Assembly (NCBI GenBank): GCA_943367715.1
Contig: CALRJY020000012.1
Coordinates: forward strand, 62,001-126,000
Length of the DNA stretch: 64,000 bases
DNA from: JAEYXS01 sp943367715
Lineage (GTDB): Bacteria > Verrucomicrobiota > Verrucomicrobiia > Limisphaerales > JAEYXS01
Direction of reading: 5' to 3'
Numbering within the stretch: position 1 is the first letter of the stretch; each line of letters begins with the position of its first letter. The position numbers and the translations under genes are program-made. The notes under the pieces were generated by a model. That model searched no databases, was not told the DNA's origin, and saw nothing but the letters and a program-made list of their open reading frames with translations. Of this stretch, positions 1 through 11,100 are shown in pieces.

Positions 1-3000
1 TCCGGTCCGCCTGTCGCACCAATCCGCAACACCGCACCCAACACTTCCACGCGCACATAAGCACCTGCTGGCACATTCACCGTGACCGGCGTGCCCGCGA
101 CCACCAACGTCTCATTCACCGGCACCGTGCCCGTATTGATCGAGAAGTTCACCGTGCCACCGATCAGCGTGACACCCGGCAGATTGAATGTCGGGCTGAC
201 CGTAAAGGAAGCGGCCAGACCCTGCGCATTCAACACCAACAAGCCGCTGCCGTTCGTGACCGACACAAACGTCGTCGTGCCATCACCCAGCGACAATGAG
301 AGCGCCGTGACGCCGACTTTAACAACCTTGAGTCCAGTGTTCGTCGTCGTCTGCTCGAAGACGAAGTTGGCCGAGAGTGTTTGACCCGCTACTGCCAGCG
401 TCACACCTGTGCCACTGATCCGCACAAAGTTATTCGCGGGAGTCACGCTGTCCGTCTGCACCGCCACACCGAACGAACCGGTGAAGGTCACGCCGGGCAC
501 ATTCACCGCCACCGTGCCGCTAAAGCTACCACTAATTCCCGTTGCCGTGATGGTCAACTCACCGCCGCCATCTGTGACACTGACGAAGTCTGTCACGCCA
601 TCACCCAAGCCCAGGTAAATATTGGCCAGCGTCACCTTCACCACTTGTGTGGCACCCACCGTGGTCTGCACGAAGCTGAAGTCACCTTGCAGTTTCTGAC
701 CGGCGACATTCAACGCAATACCCGTTCCGACCACCTTCACATAAGGACCAGCCGGCAGCGTCAACTGCGTTGTTGCACCCGCCACGATGAACGTCTCCGA
801 AACCACTGCCGTCGTGTTGTTGATCTCCACCGTCAACGAAGCATCCAGCGTGACACCCGGGATGTTCACACCCACCGTGCCGCTGATCCGCCCTGCGAGA
901 CCCGCTGTGGTGAGGAGGAAGAATCCGGACGCATTCGTGATGCTCAGGAAATTTGTAGTGCCGTCACCCAAATGCAGCGACGCATTCGTCACCGCCACAC
1001 GCGTCACTTTAATGCCGTTGGAGCGCGTGACCTGTTCGAAAGCAAAGTTACCCGCCAGGGATTGGCCCGCAACTTCCAGCACGATGCTCGTGCCTTCGAC
1101 ACGCAGATAAGGACCAGCGGGCAATTCCACCTTCAACGTCGCATTACCCACGCTCACGGTTTCATTCACCAGCACACCCGTCGTATTGATTGCCAGCGAG
1201 AAGTTGCCGTTGAAGGTAACGCCCGTCGAAGGATTGACACTCACTGTCGCGCTTAAGCGACCGGCCAGACCCGCCGTCGTTACTACAAAACTGCCCGTCG
1301 CATTCGTGACGCTCACCAGCGAGGTGCTGCCATCACCCAGGCTCAAGGAACCGTTCGTCACACCGATCCGCAGCACCGATCCACCCGTCTGCGTCGTGGT
1401 CTGTTCGATCGAGAAGTTGGCGCTCAGGCGCTGACCGAAGATATCGAGATACGCTCCCGTACCTGTCACTTGCAGGTAAGGTCCGGCGGCGAAACCGGTC
1501 AATCCGAGCGAGGCTTCATTCACCGCCGTCGTCGTGTTGTTGATGCGCACGCGGAACGTGCCACCTGCCGCCACTTGCGGGATGTTCAAGGCCACCGTGC
1601 CACCGATATCGGCCACGATACCCGTCGGTGCCAACAGCAAGGAACCGGAACCATTCACCAGCGTCAAGATACCGCCACCCAAGCTCAGACCCACGTTGCT
1701 CGCCGCGATGTGCAACGAACCGGCGTATGCGCCCGTGGTGATCTTCGTGAAGCTGAAGTCACCCGTCAGTTCCTGGCCCATCACGTTCAGCACCAGGTTG
1801 GTCGCGGAGAAAGTCGTCACCAACGCGGTCGTCTCAAAGTGAACGACCACATCTTGCGTCGTGTTCGGGATCGTCACCGTCTGGTCGATCACCCGGCCCG
1901 TGTTGTTCACACGCACCGTCGCCGTGCCGGAGAATGTCACGCCGTTGATGCCAATCACTTCCACCGTGCCCGTCGCCGTGAAGGCCACCGTGCCATCCGC
2001 AAACTTCACCAAACCGACGGTCGCGTTCCGCAGCAGCAAACCAGTCGCGGTCGGATTCAGATCACCGCTCGGCAACTTGGCCGGGCCTTGGCCGAGGAAC
2101 ACCAGCAAGTTCGTACCCGCAAAGATTTGACGATCCGGCAGGCTCGTGAAGCTTACGCTGCCTTCGATCGTCACGAAATCACCGACGTTGAAGGACAGGT
2201 CCGATCCGAAGAACGAGAAGATGTCACCTTCCGACGCACCGAACTTCACTTCGATGGTCTTGGAACCGACCGTGATGGTCTGATCCACTGCCGCACCCGT
2301 CTTGTTGATCCGCAGACCCAAGCGGCCCGCCACCGTCGCGCCCCCCGCATTGATATCGATATCACCCGTCAGGATACCCGCCACACCCGCAGCCGTGACG
2401 ATGATGGCACCTTCACCGTTGATGAGCCCCTGACCACCGAAGGTCACCGCAACATTCGCCAGACCGATGCGGGTCAGCTTCGTGCCATTAGCCAGCGTGC
2501 TCTGATCGAAAGCAAAGTCACCGCTCAATTGCGGTCCACCAGCGGCACCGATGCGCAACACAGCTCCGAGCACTTCCACCTTCACATACGGACCAGCCGG
2601 AACATTGACCGTCACCGGCGTGCCCGCGACCGTCAGCGTTTCATTCACCGCCATCGCCCCCGTGTTGATTGAAAGATTCACCGTGCCGCCCGTGAGGAAT
2701 ACACCCGGCAGATTGAAGGTCGGGCTGACCGTAAAGGACGCTGCGATACCTTGCGCCGTCAGCACCAAGAGGCCGCTGCCGTTCGTCACCGACACGAACG
2801 TATTCACGCCATCACCCAAAGAGAGCGACAGATTCGTGACGCCCACACGCACCACCGACTGGCCGGAGGTTGCCGTGGTCTGCTCGAAGACGAAGTTACC
2901 GGCGAGCGTTTGGCCCGCCACCGTCAAGGTCACCCCCGTGCCGCTGACGCGCACGTAATTGTTCGTCGGCGTCACCGTGTCCGTGTGGACATCCACCGTG

Positions 3001-6000
3001 AACGCACCGCTGAAAGCCACACTCGGCACATTCACCGTCACCGTGCCACCAAAGCTGCCCGTCATGCCGGTCGCAGACATCACCAAGTTGCCGCTGCCAT
3101 TGCTCACGCTCACGTAGTCCGTTGTGCCATCACCCAAGCCGAGATAGATATTCGCCAGCGTGATCTCGACGACTGGCGTTCCTCCCACCAAGGTCTGCTC
3201 AAACGTGAAGTCCCCCTTCAGCTTCTGACCGGCGACTTGCAGTGTCACACCCTTCGCACCGAACCGTGAGAGACCTGCCGCGAGGCTCAGCGTCTTCGTG
3301 ATGCCACCGACCACCAACTGCCGGTTCACCGCCGTAGTGAAGGTGTTCATCTGCGCACCGAGCATGCCGAACAGCATCACACCCGGCACACCCAGCACTT
3401 CCGCGGTGCCACTGGCTTCGAAGGCGTAACCACCCGTCGCGAGCAACACGATCACTTCCGCATTCGAGATCCGCACGCCCACATCATCCGCCGTTGTCGC
3501 CGTGCCCTTGTCATCGCCCACGAAGAGTTCGACGCCCGTCGCACCGATCAGCACTTCCTTAATATCATCCGCCGTGCCGAGCAATCCATCCGCACCGGCT
3601 ACCGTGTTGAGCTCAACCGCAAAACTACCCGTCAGATCCGCCACCGGCGTGCGCAAGGTGATGTTGTCACCACCGAAACGATTCACACCCGCCCCCAGGT
3701 TCAAAGTATAGTTCGCGCCGCCCACTGTGATAGTGCGGTTAACTGCCAAGCCCGTGGTATTCTGCTGGGCACCGAGGGTGCCGATGAATTCCAACGCCGG
3801 GACGTTCACGATCTCAGCCGTGCCCGAGACATCGAACGCATACGTGCCACCCGGCAGCAACAGGATGATCAGGTTCGCGTTCGACACCCGCACCCCGATG
3901 TCATCGCTCGTGCTGACCGTGCCCTTGTCATCACCCACGAACAGGCTGATGCCTGTCGCCGCGACAAAAATTTCATTCGTGATGCCGTCCTTCTCGAAAG
4001 CAAAGTTGCCGCTCAAGGTCGCCACCGGCGTCGTCAGTTTGGCGTTCAACGCCTCGAACCGCGTGATGTTCGTTTCCGTCGCACCAAAGGTCAGCGTCAA
4101 CGTCTCGCCCGCCACATCGAACGTCTCGTTAACTGTGGTGTTCGTGTTGTTGATGCGCAGTGCGATCGAACCCGTCAGGCTCAAGCCCGAGAAACCGATC
4201 AAGGCCACATCACCTGACGCACTCAACGCATACGTGCCGTTAGCGAACAGCATCATCGCGAGTTCCGCATCGCTCAATTCCACACCGAACGAACCGGCTA
4301 CGCCCAGTATTGCATGCACATCAGCCGCACCGACCTTGATCACCGTGCCGCCGCCGGAAGCTGTCGCCGATTCAAATGAGAACAGACCGCTGACATCAAC
4401 AAAACTCGACACCTTCAAGACCGCCGAGCCGGCGATGCGCAGGTAATTCGTTTCCGTGAAGCTCAGCGTTTCCGTACCGATGATCTCATTCACCACCGCA
4501 CCCGTCTTGTTGAATTCCAACGTCATCGTGGCCGAGAGCGTCAGCCCCGTCACACCCGTCAGCGAAACCGTGCCGTTAGCGCGACCCGCGATGCCCGTGG
4601 CCTTCAGCAAGAACAACCCGCCCGCATCCGCGAGATTCAGCGCGACCGAACCAGCCGCCAAACTTGCGTTGATATCCGAAGCCGCGATTTTGATGACCTG
4701 TTCGTTATCCGCCGTGGTGCTTTGTTCAAACGAGAAATTGCCCGACAGGCTCACCACCGAGCCAATGGCCAGTTGCACACCCTCGCCCTCGATCTTCAGA
4801 TAAGGACCGGCCGGCAGTTCCAGCGTGACCCGGTTGCCATTCACTTCAAACGCGCGACTCACTGCCGCCGCCGTATTGTTGATGGCCAGCTTGACCGTGC
4901 CTGTGAAGCTCACACCCGTGATCGGGTTGACCGCCAAATCCGCTTCCGCCTGACCAGCCAGACCAGCGGCGCTCAAAACAAACAGACCTTCGCCATTGCT
5001 GATGGTCAGCAAGGCCGTCGTGCCATCGCCCAATTCCAAACCGACATTGCGGAAGCCGATCGTCAGCACGCTGGTCGCACCTGCACCCACCGTCGCCATC
5101 TGTTCCAGATCAAATTCACCCTTCAACGTTTGGCCCGCCACCGTCAGCACTGCCTGCGTGCCTGGATCGATGCCCGCTACTGAGATGCGCACATACGGTC
5201 CGGCCACCAAGCTCAGCGTGGTCAAAGCGCTGTTGAAGGTGAACGACTCATTCACCGCTCCGCCGGTATTATTGATGAGTAACGTGAAGGCGCCCGTAAG
5301 CGAAACAGCCGTGCCTGCCGAAACGGAGACACTCGCCGTGAGCTGGCCAGCGAAACCAGTCGGCGTGATGAGGAACACACCGCTGCCATTCGTCATACTG
5401 ACCAGACCGCCACCCAAGCTGAGCGAAACATTCGAAGCCCCGACCGTCACGGCCGTAGCGCCACCCGTCAGCACCTTGGATTCAAAGTAGAAGTTACCGG
5501 ACAACGTCTGCCCGACCACCGTCAGATTCACATTCGTGCCACTGACGCGGATGTAATTACCTGCCGGAGCATTCACCGACACCGGCAAGCCGCCGACATC
5601 GATCGTCTGATTCACTGCACCACCCGTACGATTGATCAACAACTCAAACGTGCCTGAGGCGCTGACATTGGCACCTGCGGTGATAGCCAAACTCGCAGTA
5701 GCGCGACCAGCCAGACCAGTAGCCCCGAGTATGAACAGGCCCGAACCATTCGTGACCGAGACAATGCCACCCGCCAGAGACAACGTGACGTTGCTGAAAC
5801 CGACCGTGACGACCTTACTGTTATCACCTGGCGTCTGGATGTTGCCATCCACACCACCCGTGGTCTTCTGCTCGAAATCGAAGTTACCGCTGAGGGTCTG
5901 ACCCGCCACCGTCAGGCTCACACCCGTACCCGTGACGCGCAGATAAGGACCGAAAGGCAACGCCAACGTTTGCGTGGTCGAACCCGCTGTCAGGCTCGCA

Positions 6001-9000
6001 TTCACTTCCGCAGCGATTGTGTTGATCGCCAAGCCATAGGAACCAGTCAACGTCACTCCCGTGCTGCCCGCCAAAGTCACCGTCGCAGCCGCTTTACCCG
6101 CGATGCCCGCCGATGTGATCATGAAAAGGCCGTTACCATTTGTCACGGAAACCAGCGGCGTTCCGGGAGTTCCCAGTTGCACGCTGACATTGGAAGCTGC
6201 GATCACGACAGCCTGGTTGCCCGATCCCACACCCGGCTTGCTGAAGGCGAAATCACCCGTGATGGTCTGGCCCATCACACCGAGATTCATGCTCGTCGCC
6301 TGGAAGTTCAGCATCGAACCTTGCAGAACGATCGAACCACCACCCGGCAGATTGATTGTTTGCGCGCTGGTCGATTGATTGATCTCAATCGTCGCTGTGC
6401 CGCTGAACGTCACACCGGAAACACCCAACGCTTCAACCGTGCCCGTGGCATACATCGCGTAGGTGCTGCCGCCCAAATCTTTCAGACCGATATCTGCATC
6501 CTTCAAGAGCACACCGACCGCCGAAGGATTCAGCGTGCCATCTGGCAACAAGGCCGGACCGTTACCCAGGAAGATGCGCAATCCCGTGCCCGCAAAGCTA
6601 CCTGCCGAGAACGTGATCTGGCTGCCCTCGATGCTCACGAAGTTACCGATGGTCAACGTCAGGTTCTGCCCGAAGAATTCGAAGACATCCGCACCCGTCG
6701 AGTAAGATATCTCAAACGTCTGGCTGCCAACCGTCACAGTTTCCAGCACCGGCAAGCCCGTCTGGTTCACGCGCAGACCGAAGCTGCCACCAATCGCCAG
6801 ACCGCCCGTCGCGATGGAAGCCTTGCCGGAAACCATACCGGCGATACCACCCGAACCCGACACACCGGCATCCGGCGGCATGATCACGAACGCACCGGAA
6901 CCATCCACAATCCCCTGCCCTTGATACGTCACCGCGAGATTCGCCACACCGAACTTCACCAGCTTGCTGGAGTCAGCGCGCGTCACTTGTTCAAACGCAA
7001 AATCACCCGTGAGCGAAGGCCCGCCCGTGCCGAGCTCCAAGCTCGCCCCGATCACCGACACCTGGATGTAAGGACCGGCCGGTAATACCAAATTGCTCGG
7101 AGCATTGTCACCGATGAGGAAGTTCGAGCTGACCGGAGCGCCCGTCGTATTGATCTTCAACGAAACCGTACCACCCGTCAGGTTCACACCCGGAATCGTG
7201 ATGCTCACCGAAGCCGTTGCGGAAGCCGCGATGCCCAGCGGCGTCAGAAGGAAGTAGCCTTCACCATTCGTGACGCTGACATAGTTGCTCGAACCATCAC
7301 CCAACGTCAGCGTCAGATTATCCACCGCCACACCGACGACTTGCTGATTGCTCGCCGTGGTCGTTTGTTCGATGGCGAAATCACCCGTCAAAGTCTGCCC
7401 TGCGACCACTACGGATACTCCCGTGCCCGTCACGCGCACGTAACGATTGGCCGGAACTCGTGTATCCAACTGGACCGTGAACGAACCGCCGAAGCTTACA
7501 CTCGGCACATTCGAAGTCACCGTGCCACCAAAGCTGCCGACCACACCCTGCGCATTAATCGTCAGATTGATCGCGCCACCGGAAACCGTCAGCAGATTCG
7601 TCGAGCCATTGCCCAACACCAACTGCACGCTGTTGGCCTTGATTATCACCAGCGATTCACCGTCCACCGTGGTCTGTTCGAAGACGAAGTTCGCCGCGAG
7701 TGTCTGGCCTAAGATGCCGAACTGGCCATTGTTCACCGCCACCTTCACGTAAGCCGCACCCGCCACCCCGGCAGCCACGTTGATCACGTTGCCGTCCACC
7801 GTCAGGCTTTGCGTGCTGGTCGTAGTGTTAAACAACACTGTGACATCACCCGCCAAGGTCAGGCCCGTGAACTCTGGTCCCAGGATAGTCGCATTCGTGA
7901 TCGCACCGGCGACACCGTCCGCCGTGAACTGGAACGCAAAGTCCGCATCCTCGATGCCAATGACGCGAGTCGATCCCGCTACGATTTCCAGACCGAGGTT
8001 CGTTCCCGTCACCAGCACATCGGTGCCAGACTTCTCTAAGATGAACTCATCCGCCGTCAGTGTGTTACCCAGCACGCTGAAGATGGCCGAAGTGATTTCC
8101 ACGCGGACAAACTGGCTCCCGATCGGCGCACCGGGCACGATTACCGATTGACCACCCACGCTCAGAGTGCGGGAAACTGTCGTGGTATTGATGAGCAAGC
8201 TGGCCGTGCCACTGATCTCTACGTCATCGAAGTCAGGCCCAGTGAATACGCCACCGAGCACCGCACCCGTCAAGCCAGCCTGACTAAACCGGAAAGCGAA
8301 GCTCGCGTCTTCAATGGACAACACACGAGTCACACCAGCGTTCAGTGTGAAGTCGAGATTCGTGCCGCTGAGCGCCACGTCCGGACCGCTCTGTTCGAAG
8401 ATGAACTCATCCGCACTCAGAGTGTTGTTGAACACCGAGAGAATGCCGCTCAACACTTCCACGCGCACAAAGAAACCACCGCTTGTAGCAGCATCCACTT
8501 CGATGACGTCACCACCGACGGTCAGCGCCAGCGGTGCCGACGTCGTATTCAAGTAGAGACTGACCGTGCCGGAAATCGTGATATTACCGCCGAAGTCCGG
8601 TCCGAGCACCGTGCCATCCTTCACCACACCGGCCAAACCAGTTTGTGTGAAGCGGAAGGCAAAGTCGGCATCGAGTATACTGATGATCCGTTTGGTGCCA
8701 GCGCTCAGCGTGAAGTCCAGATTGTCACCGGAAACTTGCACACCCAGCTCATCCTTCTGGAACACGAACAAATCAGCAGTCAAAGAACTGCCGTAAACAC
8801 CCAATGTGGCATTCGCCACTTCTACGCGCAGATACATGCTACCCGCAGCTGCTGCCGTCAGATTCACCGTTTGACCGGCGACCGTAACCGATTGTGCGGT
8901 CGTCAACGTATTCAGCAAGAGGCTGACTGTGCCGCCCAAAGTGATGTTACCGCCGAAGTCCGGTCCCGTGACTGTCGCATTGAGCAAGGCGCCCGCGATA

Positions 9001-11100
9001 CCATCCGGCGTCACTACAAACGCGAAGTCCGCATCTTCAATCCCGATGATGCGTTTGTTACCCGCTTGCAGTACAAATCCGATGTCCGTGCCCGTGATGT
9101 CGATCTGCGTGGTGCTCTGCGTGAAGGTGATCTCTTCGGCCGTGAAACCGTTACCGGCAATCTTCAACACCACTTGGCTGCCCGTGAAACTCAGCGGCAC
9201 TGTGGCCAACAGACCCAGCGTGATATCCACTGACAGACCAGCCGAGGTCAACGCGCCCGTGTGGATTACTTCGCTGCGCGCAGCACCCGTTGTATTCACA
9301 CCCAACGTCAGATTGCCCGTCACTTCCAGATCCGGCACACCAACCACCATTGCCAGACCGGTTGCTTGCAAAGCATAAGTTCCATCCGCTTGCACCAACA
9401 GCCCCAAGGTCGCATCCACCACGCGAATCCCTTTGCCATCCACACTCATCAGCGCCTGCACATTAGAAGCACCGATCTTCAGTGTCGCCACACCAGCAAC
9501 CTCATTGCGTTCCACTGCGAAGCTGCCAGAAATTTGCACCGAGCTGCCGAGAGCAACCTGCACATTCGTGCCGCGGAAGCGGGCCACGTTGCCTTCCATC
9601 GCCGAGAATTGGAGAGCTACAGAGCCGTTGGAAGTCACGATGTTTTCGCTCACCGCTCCGCCCGTCGTATTAACCACGGCAGCCAGCGTTCCGCTCAAAA
9701 CCACATCGGTCACCCCATCAAGACTGGCTGTGCCCGAAGCATTCAGCGCGTAAGTGGAAGTGTTTGGGAAAATGGCCATGGCCAACACACCATTCTGGAT
9801 CCGCACTCCCGCACTGCCTGCGCCCATGAAAGCTTCCACACCCGTCGCACCGATCAAGACCTTTGCCGTGGTACCTGTGCCGGTTTGTTGGAATGTGAAC
9901 GCACCGGTCAGCGCAGCGTAGCCAGCGATGTCCAAGGCCACACTGCCTTCCATCCGCTTGACCACCGTGCCGTCCGTGAAGGCCACCACCACACTCGCAC
10001 CTGCAGGCGTGATGATCTGTTCATTGATCGCCTGGCCAGTCGTATTCGCCCGCACTTGCAAACTGCCCGTGATCGTCACATCCGTCACACCAATCAACGA
10101 AGCCGTACCACTCATCGACAAAGCGTAAGTCCCAGCCTGCGGCAGCAGAATCAATCCCAAAGTGCCACCCGTGATTTCCACACCGGTAGAATTCGCGCCC
10201 ATGAAGGCCGTAACATCCGTAGCCGCCACGCGCACGCGAGTCGTCGCTCCGTCAAAGGTGCGCTCAAAAGTATAATCACCGCTCAGCGAAACAAACCCGT
10301 TGATGCTCAAGCTCAAGCTGCCGCTCACCGCCAGATACTGCGCGCCAGAAGTAAAGGCAACGCTGGCCGAACCCGTCGGGGTCGCGACCGTCTCATTGAC
10401 CGCCTGCGCCGTCGTATTCACTTCCACCGCCACCGAACCCGACAGTTGCAATCCCGTCACGCCGACCAATTCCGCTGAACCCGAAGCATCCAAGGCCAGA
10501 CCGGCCGGCAGCATCAAGAAGGCACCGTTCACATTGGTCACCTTGATGCCCGCTTCGTTCGCTGTGCCGATACCCGTCCCCATCACGCCCGTCAAATTCG
10601 TGACGGCACCCTTCAGCACCGGTGCGCCACCAGCAATCGTGCTGCGTTCAAAAGCGAATCCGCCTGAGAGCTTCATGAAGCCGTCCACTTCCAAGCTCGC
10701 GGAACCGGCCACGCGCAGGAAGTTAAGCTGATAAGCTCCGGAATACTCGATCTCCACGTTGCCCGCCGACGTCACTACCGTTCGGTCCACATCCACGCCC
10801 GTCGTGTTCACCTGGATGGAAAGATCAGACGCGCTCAGCGAAACACCCGGCACACCCGAAAGCACAACCGAGCCGACATCCACATAACCCGCGATGCCCG
10901 CGCTCGTGATCACAAACGCACCTGAACTGTTACCAATCGTCAGCGAAGCCGTGACCGCTTCCAACCGCAAGCCTACACCCGTCGCCACCGCGGTCACTAC
11001 TGCGCTGGCTCCCGTGCCGCTCTTCACCAACTGGAACAAGTCCGCTGTGATGGTGTTGCCGAGGATGGAGACATTCGCGCTCTGCACGCCGATGCGCAGG
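1..11100 (-). repeat. Intragenic array of ~30 degenerate beta-repeats with higher-order duplication
   Basis: Within the giant gene, anchor motifs encoding (F/Y)xFE recur about every 320-400 bp, at roughly 352, 668, 1031, 1400, 1744, 2502, 2880 and 3196, and on to about 11030. Each unit encodes a strand-rich domain that ends in INTT...VNET. Duplication is also visible at a larger scale. A block at about 60-720 is closely repeated at 2580-3250 and again, more divergently, at about 7050-7720. A larger block at about 1800-3250 recurs at about 6260-7720, an offset near 4.46 kb. This indicates stepwise amplification of multi-repeat cassettes. Confidence 0.8.

Noticed and set aside
1..11100. Possible CRISPR array from regular repeats
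   Set aside because: The units are 320-400 bp, degenerate, and code for protein in one frame; there are no short direct repeats with unique spacers.
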